Positions 1-6,791 of a DNA stretch of 35,283 nt are shown here, piece by piece (the stretch's first letter is position 1; each line of letters starts with the position of its first letter). The stretch covers positions 1 through 35,283 of the forward strand of contig JAQXFT010000029.1 in NCBI GenBank assembly GCA_029005335.1, read 5' to 3'. The position numbers and the translations under genes were made by a program. Source of the DNA: Oscillospiraceae bacterium (GTDB taxonomy: Bacteria > Bacillota > Clostridia > Oscillospirales > Ruminococcaceae). The notes under the pieces were generated by a model. It ran no database searches. It had not been told where the DNA came from and worked only from the letters and a program-made list of their open reading frames with translations.

Positions 1-129
1 AATCAGAATCAGCCACAGAACAGAAACAATCAGAACCAGTCTCAGAACAGAAACAATCAGAATCAGACTCAGAACAGAAATAATAACCAGAACTTCAACA
101 ACCAGAACAACAATAACAACTGCCGATAA
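1..129 (+). CDS. C-terminal end of an Asn/Gln-rich protein (partial)
   Basis: Reading frame 1 is open from the window edge to a TAA at 127-129 and encodes about 42 residues, almost all Asn, Gln and Arg, ending in NNNNNCR. The start and the folded part of the protein lie outside the window, so function cannot be assigned. The tail is built from a nine-residue unit of the type QNRNNQNQS, encoded by a 27-base tandem repeat. A strong intrinsic terminator follows eight bases after the stop, which supports this being a real translated 3' end. Such tails are low-complexity and probably disordered; possible roles include RNA contact or a flexible spacer, but this is only inference. Confidence 0.75.
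   Translation, partial: NQNQPQNRNNQNQSQNRNNQNQTQNRNNNQNFNNQNNNNNCR
16..69 (+). repeat. 27-bp tandem repeat in the Asn/Gln-rich tail
   Basis: Two adjacent 27-base units (16-42 and 43-69) begin CAGAACAGAAACAATCAG and differ at only a few positions. Bases 1-15 match the end of a preceding unit and 70-81 match the start of a following one. Each unit encodes nine residues, so repeat number can change without breaking the frame. Confidence 0.8.
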
Positions 130-136
130 TTCAGAA

Positions 137-172
137 GGGAGTACCCGAAAAAAGGGTACTCCCGAATTTTTT
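137..172 (+). terminator. Strong intrinsic terminator after the Asn/Gln-rich gene
   Basis: A perfect 10-bp stem (137-146 with 154-163, GGGAGTACCC / GGGTACTCCC) closes a 7-base A-rich loop and is followed by GAA and a run of six T. It also separates the + strand gene from the convergent penicillin-binding protein gene ending at 182. Confidence 0.93.
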
Positions 173-181
173 GATATAATA

Positions 182-1537
182 TCAGTTACAAAGTGCATCA
201 AGCATGGCTTTTACTATGTTTTCGGAGCGTGTATCAGAGTTATCCTTGTTTTCAAGAAGAACACAGAAAGCAATCGGGTGACGTTCGTCCACTATGAATC
301 CGACAAGAAGTGAATTTTCCTCCTCACCGTCCTTAATCTGAGCTGTACCGCTTTTGATTCCGAGAGTATATCCGCTTATGGATTCGGAGTAGTTTTTTCC
401 GTTTTCGAGCATGATATTTTTTACTTCCACAGCTGACTGCGGAGTGAATACTTCCTCACTGAATGAAGTTTCAGCCCAGTCACCGATTTCGCCTTCAACA
501 TTTGTTGTATATTTTATAAGATATGGCATAGTCATTTTTCCTGATTCATTGACTATACCGCTTTGCCACATCATTAACTGCATGGGGCTTACAAGAGTTT
601 TTCCCTGACCTATACAGCCCCATTGTGTATTGAAGTCATAGGAATCTGTAAGAGTTGTTGAGGCACGGTCGCATTTTATGCCGTTTATATCGAAATACTG
701 TTCTTTTTCACCGTTTACGGCATATCCCATTTTTTCATAGCACTTTATGATTTTATCAAGTGGCATATCATTATCTTCAACAAGCTGTGCAAAAAACGGG
801 TTACAGCTGTTCTGGAATGCCTGCTGTATATTCTGAGTTCCGTGTCCGTAGCTGTTATGACAGTCTATTTCATTACCGCCCTTATTCATGTATACGCCCT
901 CACAGGTATAGGATTTTGAAAAAAGCTTATCCCTTCCCATAATCTGAAAGGCTGAAAGAAGTGTTGATACCTTCTGAGTAGAGCCGGGGACTGTTCCATA
1001 CATTACCTTTGATATGAGAGTACCGGTTTCAAAATCAGCAATTCCGGAATATCCCTTTGTGACATCAAGAGACGGGAGGCTTGTGCATACAAGTATTTCT
1101 CCTGTTGTGTAGTCATATGCTACCGCACAGCCCTTACTGCTTCCGAATGAATCGTATACAATGCGGTTTGCGTAGTGGTCAAGTGAAGTATGAATGGAGC
1201 TTTTTCCGCCGTTTGATACAAGCCCCCATGAGAAGCTGTAATTATTCAGCTTTTCGATATTTTTTGCTACAAGAGTATTTGTCATCTGTCCCTTTGCGTC
1301 GCCTATGAGGTTTCCTACATCTATGAAATAGTTGTTTCCGTATTTATTCGGGCTTGCATCGGAATCAAATAATACGTCACCGTTTCTGTCATATACGAGT
1401 CCGAGTTCAGCAGTATCGGAGTGGGATATATAAAATCCGGCTTCTTTCTGAATTTTCAGGACGAGCATAATCATTCCGGCGATAAATGCAAGTATAATTA
1501 TTGTAACAAGCCTGAGACTTCTTTTTATACTTTTCAT
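182..1537 (-). CDS. Penicillin-binding protein, transpeptidase (PbpA-like)
   Basis: This is a 451-residue peptidoglycan transpeptidase that would cross-link stem peptides outside the membrane. A single membrane anchor lies at about residues 9-28. The three active-site motifs of the penicillin-binding fold are present: STQK (186-189), SCN (244-246) and KSG (395-397). The region before the catalytic domain is short (about 120 residues), much shorter than the dimerisation/pedestal domain of PBP2 or FtsI, which matches the actinobacterial PbpA type. Its ATG overlaps the stop of the upstream SEDS gene by four bases (ATGA), and AAAGGGTG lies just before it. It is last in an FHA-SEDS-PBP operon, so its likely partner is the adjacent SEDS glycosyltransferase. 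Elongation, division or sporulation use cannot be told apart from sequence alone. Confidence 0.92.
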   Translation of the reverse strand: MKSIKRSLRLVTIIILAFIAGMIMLVLKIQKEAGFYISHSDTAELGLVYDRNGDVLFDSDASPNKYGNNYFIDVGNLIGDAKGQMTNTLVAKNIEKLNNYSFSWGLVSNGGKSSIHTSLDHYANRIVYDSFGSSKGCAVAYDYTTGEILVCTSLPSLDVTKGYSGIADFETGTLISKVMYGTVPGSTQKVSTLLSAFQIMGRDKLFSKSYTCEGVYMNKGGNEIDCHNSYGHGTQNIQQAFQNSCNPFFAQLVEDNDMPLDKIIKCYEKMGYAVNGEKEQYFDINGIKCDRASTTLTDSYDFNTQWGCIGQGKTLVSPMQLMMWQSGIVNESGKMTMPYLIKYTTNVEGEIGDWAETSFSEEVFTPQSAVEVKNIMLENGKNYSESISGYTLGIKSGTAQIKDGEEENSLLVGFIVDERHPIAFCVLLENKDNSDTRSENIVKAMLDALCN

Positions 1538-2829
1538 TCAGCTTTCACCCTTTTTCTTTTTTTATTTTTCTTGCTTCCGGCAACGGGATTTTTAAATACA
1601 GGAGATTGTCCGGCTATAATCATACCCATCATGAATCCGCATGTAACCATTGAGCTTCCGCCCTGAGATATAAAGGGAAGTGTTACACCGGTAAACGGTA
1701 TCATATTGCATGAGCCGAATATATTAAGAGCCATCTGGACTACAAATGCCGAGCATACTCCGGTTGCAAGAGTTGCATGGAAGTATGAGCGTGGAGGGTT
1801 TACCAGAGGACAGGCAAGCATTATCAGTATTACTGCAATTACCATAACAGCAAAGAAAAGTCCCCATTCTTCGCATATGGAAGCGAATACAATATCAGTA
1901 TCATATGCAAATATGTTGTGCAAATCACCTTTACCTGCACCCTTTCCGAACCAGCCTCCGTTAGCTATTGCTATCAATGCACGGCTCTGCTGATATCCGT
2001 CACCGGAGCTGTCACTCCATATATCCACAAAAAGGCGTGCTTTTACATAGGGCGGAGCAAGTATTATTGCGATAACTGCAAGAACTCCTATCAAAGCTAT
2101 ACCTGTTATAATAAGCTTCTTTGAAAGCTTTGCCTTTGGATAGCATAATCTTGCACAGAGTCCGCAGAGATATATTGCGACAAATGTCGGAAGGCTTCCC
2201 AAATCCCTGCACCACCATTGCAGACCGCATATAAGGATTATAAATGCAGTGCATATGAGATTTTCGGGAACTATGTTGAATTTCCAGAATTTTATTTTAT
2301 TCTGCTGTTCCGCTACATAAGTAGTACATACAAGAATAAATGCGGGCTTGAGAAATTCCGAGGGCTGAAGTGTAAAGAATCCAAGATCAATCCACATACT
2401 TCTGCTTCCCGTAAGGGTGAGTATGCTCAGCATAATAATTCCTGATGCTATATAGAAGGGTTTCTTTTTGGTCTGAAGCCACTTGTGGTCACAGCACAGC
2501 ATATATCCCAGCCGGCAGGCGACAAGTGATGCGATACACGTCAGCAGATGCTTGACCGAAAGCTCTATGCCTCCGAATGATGACTGGAATATAAGACTTA
2601 TATTAAGTATGAATATCAGCATGAAATCTATTGTATATGTCGTCTGTCTGAAAAAAAGCATAGCTATAAAATAAGCAATATCCAATAATATTACTGCAAG
2701 TGAAAGTACAATTAATTTGCCGGGGGAAGCATAATTTCCGTTATGAGACATTGTAACAAGCATTGCTATATGTGCAATCAGGACAAATATTGCGGAGAAT
2801 ATATATTTTGTTTTACCTGTTTTTTCCAT
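1534..2829 (-). CDS. SEDS peptidoglycan glycosyltransferase (RodA/FtsW/SpoVE family)
   Basis: This polytopic membrane protein of 431 residues polymerises lipid II into glycan strands. SEDS-family hallmarks include the motif around LQPSEFLKPA, a conserved WWCRDLGSLP stretch, and the C-terminal TLPFISQGGSSM. I chose the start at 2829 because GGAGGAATCCT lies directly before that ATG; an upstream in-frame ATG at 2883 has no such site and lies inside the FHA gene. With this start the gene overlaps the FHA stop by 17 bases, and its own stop overlaps the PBP start, so the three genes are tightly coupled. SEDS enzymes work with a class B PBP, here clearly the next gene. RodA versus FtsW assignment is uncertain; the actinobacterial parallel favours RodA. 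Confidence 0.94.
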   Translation of the reverse strand: MEKTGKTKYIFSAIFVLIAHIAMLVTMSHNGNYASPGKLIVLSLAVILLDIAYFIAMLFFRQTTYTIDFMLIFILNISLIFQSSFGGIELSVKHLLTCIASLVACRLGYMLCCDHKWLQTKKKPFYIASGIIMLSILTLTGSRSMWIDLGFFTLQPSEFLKPAFILVCTTYVAEQQNKIKFWKFNIVPENLICTAFIILICGLQWWCRDLGSLPTFVAIYLCGLCARLCYPKAKLSKKLIITGIALIGVLAVIAIILAPPYVKARLFVDIWSDSSGDGYQQSRALIAIANGGWFGKGAGKGDLHNIFAYDTDIVFASICEEWGLFFAVMVIAVILIMLACPLVNPPRSYFHATLATGVCSAFVVQMALNIFGSCNMIPFTGVTLPFISQGGSSMVTCGFMMGMIIAGQSPVFKNPVAGSKKNKKRKRVKAE

Positions 2830-3238
2830 TAGGATTCCTCCTTTTTCTGAGCTGAAGCTTATAAATTCCAATCTGAATAACATCTGATTCCCGAAGCTTT
2901 GCCTTTGAAATTCTCTGACCGTTTACTATTACGGGGGCTTTTGGATTAAGGGCGTGTATTGTCCATACTCCTCCGCATACAGTCATGATTGCATGATAGC
3001 GTGATACAGACAAATCCGGCAGTCTTATGTCTACAGAGCCATGTCTTCCTATGAGGACTTCATCACATTCAAGAGGATATGTGATACCCGGTTCAACAAG
3101 CTCCATACCGCCTCCGATTTTTTCCCAGCGTTTTTTGCCGTCATGCTTTTCAATATAGGCACACGCAATAAGCACTAATGCACTTACATCAAGAATAATC
3201 GCTGTAATAATGCACAGTATAAGATTTTCTGTTTCCAT
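2813..3238 (-). CDS. Membrane-anchored FHA-domain protein
   Basis: The protein has 141 residues: an N-terminal membrane segment (about 5-28) followed by a cytoplasmic forkhead-associated domain (about 55-130). The phosphothreonine-binding residues are intact: IGRHGS (63-68), the SRYH segment (79-82) and the later NG (106-107). FHA domains bind phosphothreonine peptides, so this protein probably recruits a kinase target or phosphorylated partner to the cell-wall synthase encoded downstream. The gene opens the operon; its ATG follows GGAGGAAAACAAT, and a good promoter lies upstream. FHA-RodA-PbpA order is known from actinobacterial clusters, where Ser/Thr kinases sit alongside. No kinase or phosphatase gene is seen in this window. 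Confidence 0.9.
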   Translation of the reverse strand: METENLILCIITAIILDVSALVLIACAYIEKHDGKKRWEKIGGGMELVEPGITYPLECDEVLIGRHGSVDIRLPDLSVSRYHAIMTVCGGVWTIHALNPKAPVIVNGQRISKAKLRESDVIQIGIYKLQLRKRRNPNGKNR

Positions 3239-3280
3239 ATTGTTTTCCTCCGTATTTTTAATTTAAAAGCTTGTCTTATA

Positions 3281-3309
3281 ATTATATCATATAAGCAGTT
3301 CAATTGCAA
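3281..3309 (-). promoter_or_regulatory. Promoter of the FHA-SEDS-PBP operon
   Basis: On the minus strand TTGCAA (3304-3309) and TATAAT (3281-3286) are separated by 17 bases, a close match to a vegetative sigma-A promoter. The predicted transcript begins near 3274, about 36 bases before the FHA start codon. Confidence 0.75.
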
Positions 3310-3372
3310 ATATTTCCGGAGGCTGAATAAAACAAAAATTTCCGTTAAAAATATATTCGGAGGTGTTTAAGC

Positions 3373-4185
3373 GTGAAGAACAGTAAATCTGAAAAAAATA
3401 AGAATGCAAAGGGATTTTATGTAGCTCTGGGTATAAGTGCATTGATGATAGGTTCAGCGTGCTATTTTTCCTACAAGGAGGGTGACAGCAAATATCCTGA
3501 GCTTTCGGGGACGTTATCGTCATCGGATTATGCAGTTGACCGCAGGGAAACGGATATTCCAAAAGCAACGACTACTCGCAGGGGAAGTTCATATCTTATA
3601 GTAACAACAACTACTGCTGATAATTCTCATGAGGCTTTAAAGACTGAAATTTCAACGGTAAAGGAAACGGTTGTATTTACAGAGACTTCTTCTCCCATAT
3701 CGGCAAGCATTGTTTATGAAGCTCCCCAGGAGGAGGCGATAACAGATTCACAGCCCGAATATGAACCGGAAATTTCAAATCAGCCGTTAAAGAGTCCGCT
3801 TATTGTAATTAATGGATTCAGCGGTCAGGAGCTGGTTAAGAATATTACTACTGGTTCATGGCAGACTCACAACGGTACAGATTACAAGGCGGAAATCGGT
3901 GATGATGTATATTCTGTTACAGGAGGCAGTATTACTGCGGTAAACAATGACCCTCTCTGGGGTACTGTAGTAGTAATTCAGGCGGAAAACGGTGATATAT
4001 ACCGCTACTGCAATTTATCGAAGGAATTGAATGTACAAAGGGGTACAGGAATATCTGCCGGAGATATTATTGGTTCTGTAGGAGATACTGCTGATATTGA
4101 AAGTGCCATTGAACCTCATCTTCACATAGAAATCATGAGGGGCGGAAAATATCAGAATCCTGCTGATTTCATAAAAGCTGAATAA
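3373..4185 (+). CDS. SpoIIQ-like M23 (LytM-type) membrane protein
   Basis: The protein has 270 residues: a membrane anchor (about 14-34), a Thr/Ser/Glu-rich stretch to about 135, then an M23 domain (about 145-268). Zinc ligands of the fold are present: HNGTD (His166, Asp170) and PHLH (His249, His251). The position that carries a catalytic histidine in active LytM enzymes, in a YxHLS-type motif, reads YCNLS here (Asn214). An Asn at this place, the single N-terminal anchor and the overall length fit SpoIIQ, the forespore protein that pairs with SpoIIIAH during engulfment. So it may bind zinc but hydrolyse peptidoglycan poorly. Translation starts at a GTG preceded by GGAGGTG; the ATG alternatives lie well inside. 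It is monocistronic and divergent from the FHA operon. A general M23 endopeptidase is the alternative. Confidence 0.75.
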   Translation: MKNSKSEKNKNAKGFYVALGISALMIGSACYFSYKEGDSKYPELSGTLSSSDYAVDRRETDIPKATTTRRGSSYLIVTTTTADNSHEALKTEISTVKETVVFTETSSPISASIVYEAPQEEAITDSQPEYEPEISNQPLKSPLIVINGFSGQELVKNITTGSWQTHNGTDYKAEIGDDVYSVTGGSITAVNNDPLWGTVVVIQAENGDIYRYCNLSKELNVQRGTGISAGDIIGSVGDTADIESAIEPHLHIEIMRGGKYQNPADFIKAE

Positions 4186-4194
4186 TAAGAAAAC

Positions 4195-4219
4195 GGGACG
4201 CTTTTTCAGCCGTCCCTTT
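4195..4219 (+). terminator. Weak hairpin after the M23 gene
   Basis: GGGACG (4195-4200) pairs with CGTCCC (4211-4216), a 10-base loop between them, followed by only three T. It is a modest terminator for the M23 transcript; the stronger hairpin at 4238-4262 may back it up. Confidence 0.5.
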
Positions 4220-4229
4220 ACATATTTAT

Positions 4230-4262
4230 AAAAAACCGGCGGAAACATAAAATGTCTCCGCC
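4230..4262 (-). terminator. Terminator of the aldolase gene
   Basis: A 10-bp stem with one mismatch (4238-4247 with 4253-4262, GGCGGAAACA / TGTCTCCGCC) is followed, reading on the minus strand, by GG and six T (complement of 4230-4235). It lies 33 bases downstream of the aldolase stop and could also act weakly on the plus strand. Confidence 0.8.
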
Positions 4263-4295
4263 TTTCTGGATATTTTTTTAGCTGAGCTGAATTAA

Positions 4296-5159
4296 TTAAG
4301 CTTTGTCAACGCTTCCGAAAAGCTCCATTTTCTCCTTAACCTTAGCCTTGATAGCTTCAAATCCGGGAGCGAGAAGCTTTCTTGGGTCGAAGCCCTTGCC
4401 CTGCTGGTCCTTACCTGCTTCAATGTAAGCTCTTGTAGCTTCCTGGAATACGAGCTGGCATTCAGTATTTACATTGATTTTAGCAACTCCGAGAGAGATA
4501 GCCTTTTTAATCTGGTCATCAGGAATACCTGTACCGCCGTGGAGTACGAGAGGCATATCGCCTACCTTTTCATTTACAGCAGCGAGAGTATCGAAGCTGA
4601 GGCCTTCCCAGTTATCAGGATATTTGCCGTGGATATTTCCGATACCTGCAGCGAGGAAGTCAACACCGAGGTCGGCAATCATTTTACATTCATCAGGGTC
4701 AGCACATTCGCCCTTTCCTACAACGCCGTCTTCTTCACCGCCGATAGCACCTACTTCAGCTTCGATTGAAAGACCGAGGTTGTGAGCAACGTTAACAAGT
4801 TCAGTAGTTTTTGCAACATTTTCCTCAATCGGGAAATGTGAGCCGTCAAACATGATTGAAGTAAAACCAGCCTTTATGCACTTGTAGCAACCCTCATATG
4901 AACCGTGGTCGAGGTGGAGAGCAACAGGAACAGTGATTCCGAGTGATTCGTCCATAGCCTTAACCATAGCTGCAACAGTTTTGAAACCGGTCATGTACTT
5001 GCCTGCACCCTCAGATACGCCGAGAATAACAGGTGAATTACATTCCTGAGCAGTAAGGAGAATAGCCTTGGTCCATTCAAGGTTATTGATGTTGAACTGA
5101 CCAACAGCATATTTGCCTTCTCTTGCCTTGTCGAGCATTTCTTTAGCAGAAACTAACAT
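4296..5159 (-). CDS. fba: Class II fructose-bisphosphate aldolase
   Basis: This is the zinc-dependent glycolytic and gluconeogenic enzyme that splits fructose 1,6-bisphosphate into dihydroxyacetone phosphate and glyceraldehyde 3-phosphate in the cytoplasm. At 287 residues it has normal family length. Visible active-site elements are HLDHG (catalytic Asp84, zinc ligand His85), GNIHGKY (zinc ligand His178), VLHGGTGI (zinc ligand His207) and the phosphate-binding KINVNTEC segment. The start follows a clear GGAGGAATC site. It is monocistronic, with its own promoter and terminator and a compact stem-loop at the predicted transcript 5' end. A tagatose-bisphosphate aldolase paralogue is possible but less likely for a stand-alone gene. 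Confidence 0.95.
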   Translation of the reverse strand: MLVSAKEMLDKAREGKYAVGQFNINNLEWTKAILLTAQECNSPVILGVSEGAGKYMTGFKTVAAMVKAMDESLGITVPVALHLDHGSYEGCYKCIKAGFTSIMFDGSHFPIEENVAKTTELVNVAHNLGLSIEAEVGAIGGEEDGVVGKGECADPDECKMIADLGVDFLAAGIGNIHGKYPDNWEGLSFDTLAAVNEKVGDMPLVLHGGTGIPDDQIKKAISLGVAKINVNTECQLVFQEATRAYIEAGKDQQGKGFDPRKLLAPGFEAIKAKVKEKMELFGSVDKA

Positions 5160-5194
5160 AATTTAAGATTCCTCCGTTTTTGGAATATTTCACC

Positions 5195-5212
5195 TGAGTG
5201 CGAAAGCACTCA
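5195..5212 (-). promoter_or_regulatory. Stem-loop at the 5' end of the fba mRNA
   Basis: TGAGTGC (5195-5201) and GCACTCA (5206-5212) form a perfect 7-bp stem with a four-base loop. The predicted transcription start (near 5215) puts the hairpin within a few bases of the mRNA 5' end and upstream of the ribosome binding site. 5'-terminal stems of this kind are known to protect bacterial mRNAs from 5'-dependent decay; that role here is inferred. Confidence 0.7.
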
Positions 5213-5221
5213 TGCAATTAC

Positions 5222-5250
5222 ATTATACTACATATTTCCTGAAAATGCAA
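5222..5250 (-). promoter_or_regulatory. Promoter of fba
   Basis: On the minus strand TTGCAT (5245-5250), a 17-base spacer, then a perfect TATAAT (5222-5227). This is a strong sigma-A type match and fits a highly expressed glycolytic gene. Confidence 0.82.
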
Positions 5251-5290
5251 TATGTGTATCAAAAAAATTTCAGAAAATCAGAGAAAAATT

Positions 5291-5545
5291 TTACATGACA
5301 CAGAATATAATCACAGAAAGAAGAATTGCAGTAAAGCAGAAAAGAGTTAATATAAGTCTTCGGCTTGAATTTTTTTTGTGCTGGCTTAAAATCCCAAGTC
5401 TTGCTATATATCTTTCAATTTCCTCCTCAGCGACCTGCTGGGGAAGCTCAATAACCTCCGGACGCAGATAGAAAACAGCTTTTTCAAAATATATGCTCTC
5501 CGGATTGTTTATTTCAATAATCTTTTTGTTTACGCCTTTTATCAT
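5291..5545 (-). CDS. Small tail-anchored membrane protein, unknown
   Basis: I do not recognise this 84-residue protein. Residues 1-60 are soluble, with a Glu-rich segment near 37-46, then a basic patch (HKKNSSRR) and a C-terminal hydrophobic helix (about 63-83) that ends the protein, giving a tail-anchored layout with the N-terminus in the cytoplasm. The ATG is preceded by GGAGG with a 10-base spacer, which supports real translation. It is a single gene between fba and the divergent hpf. No convincing promoter or terminator of its own was seen. Confidence 0.65.
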   Translation of the reverse strand: MIKGVNKKIIEINNPESIYFEKAVFYLRPEVIELPQQVAEEEIERYIARLGILSQHKKNSSRRLILTLFCFTAILLSVIIFCVM

Positions 5546-5686
5546 ATCTCAGAAACCTCCATAATATATATTCAAAGAAAGTATTGACAGCTAAGAAATA
5601 ATATATTCATAAAGCTTTAATATAGTCAGGATATACAAAATATCAGTTAGCTGTTTGTAGGATTTGTATAATTTTTGGAAAAACTA

Positions 5687-5715
5687 TTGTAAATTTTTAT
5701 CGTTTGTGTTATAAT
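5687..5715 (+). promoter_or_regulatory. Promoter of hpf
   Basis: TTGTAA (5687-5692), a 17-base spacer and a perfect TATAAT (5710-5715). The predicted start is near 5722, giving a leader of about 55 bases that ends in AAAGGAGG before the hpf ATG. Confidence 0.8.
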
Positions 5716-5776
5716 GATATTGCAATAATTTATAGCGGAATTATAAGATTCTGCTTTAAAGGAGGACTATACCACA

Positions 5777-6304
5777 ATGAAAGTAACTATCACAGCTAAA
5801 AAAATGCAGATAGCTCCGGCTTTTAACGAATACGCTGAAAAACGTCTTGCAGATAAGCTCGACAAATTCTTCGGAGATGAAGCCGATGCTAAAATAACTC
5901 TGACTGAATTTAAAAATCAGATTATTCTCGAACTCACTGTAAAGTACAATAGCATGATTTACCGTGCCGAACAGCTCTCAGATGATAAAAATGATGCTCT
6001 TGATGCTGTTATCGATAAGATTATCAGACAGATTCGCAAGAATAAAACAAAAATTGAAAAGCGTCTGAAGGAATCAGCTTTCAAGCAGAATTTCAGCGAT
6101 ACAGTTGCTGAACAGGATAACTATGAAGTCATCAAGCATAAGAAATTTGAAATGCGTCCTATGGATATTGATGAGGCTATACTCCAGATGAATATGCTCG
6201 GACATAATTTCTTCATGTTCTCCAATGCCTCAACCGGAAAGGTAAACGTTGTATACAAGCGTAAAGAAGGCAACTATGCCGTTCTTGAACCTGACTATAA
6301 CTGA
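5777..6304 (+). CDS. hpf: Ribosome hibernation promoting factor, long form
   Basis: The 175-residue protein has the N-terminal ribosome-binding domain (about 1-100, the S30AE/YfiA fold, opening MKVTITAKKMQ) and a C-terminal dimerisation domain (about 118-175, with KKFEMRPMDIDEAILQMN and the GHNFFMF segment). Long-form HPF alone joins two 70S ribosomes into inactive 100S dimers in slow-growing cells. The start follows AAAGGAGG. It is the first gene of a probable hpf-unknown-LUD transcript; the next genes follow at short spacing on the same strand, and a terminator comes only after the LUD gene. Confidence 0.96.
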   Translation: MKVTITAKKMQIAPAFNEYAEKRLADKLDKFFGDEADAKITLTEFKNQIILELTVKYNSMIYRAEQLSDDKNDALDAVIDKIIRQIRKNKTKIEKRLKESAFKQNFSDTVAEQDNYEVIKHKKFEMRPMDIDEAILQMNMLGHNFFMFSNASTGKVNVVYKRKEGNYAVLEPDYN

Positions 6305-6356
6305 TTAAGTGCATTCCGTTACTTTGATTTGCTTTAAAATATTGGATTTAATTTAT

Positions 6357-6779
6357 ATGAAAGAAGAAATGAAAAAAGAGGCACTCGTCAGAATCAGGGA
6401 GCTTACTGAAAATCTGAATCTCAATCCTAAGATTTACAGGTACTTTGAAGAAGACAGGCTTTATTATTCTTATTGGGCTATAGAAGGAATCTGGGGCTGT
6501 ATAGATAAAATTGGTTACGACCCCCGTTACGCTGATGCTGTAAAGAAAATCGAAAAACAACTGGAAATCCTCGTATATCATGTTATTGAAACTAAAACAG
6601 GAAATCAGTCTGTTCTCTCTATGCTTTATGTCAGCCCTTATAAAGAAGACTGGGAGGGAGAAAAACCCGACGGAAATTATATATATGCCTGTGTCTGCGA
6701 TGCCGATTCACCTGACGATTATGAATTAGGTTCAATAAAGCTATCATCAAATAACGGAGCTTTATTAAGAATTGGATAA
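6357..6779 (+). CDS. Hypothetical soluble protein between hpf and the LUD gene
   Basis: I do not recognise this protein. It has about 140 residues, no signal peptide and no membrane segment. Visible traits are a Lys/Glu-rich N-terminus, a Tyr/Trp-rich stretch (YYSYWAIEGIWGC) and an acidic Asp-rich segment (CDADSPDD) near the end. I prefer the ATG at 6357 because it opens the charged helix; an in-frame GTG at 6309 would add 16 hydrophobic residues. Neither has a good ribosome binding site, so the start is uncertain and expression may rely on coupling to hpf, which ends 52 bases upstream. It ends 12 bases before the LUD gene, so co-transcription is likely. Confidence 0.6.
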   Translation: MKEEMKKEALVRIRELTENLNLNPKIYRYFEEDRLYYSYWAIEGIWGCIDKIGYDPRYADAVKKIEKQLEILVYHVIETKTGNQSVLSMLYVSPYKEDWEGEKPDGNYIYACVCDADSPDDYELGSIKLSSNNGALLRIG

Positions 6780-6791
6780 AGGGGAATTTAA

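Noticed and set aside
2830..2883. Longer SEDS protein starting at 2883
   Set aside because: A strong GGAGG site directly precedes the ATG at 2829, and the extra residues are encoded within the FHA gene without their own binding site.
4474..4785. Plus-strand reading frames opposite fba
   Set aside because: They are antisense shadows of a highly conserved gene with no ribosome binding sites or recognisable protein features.
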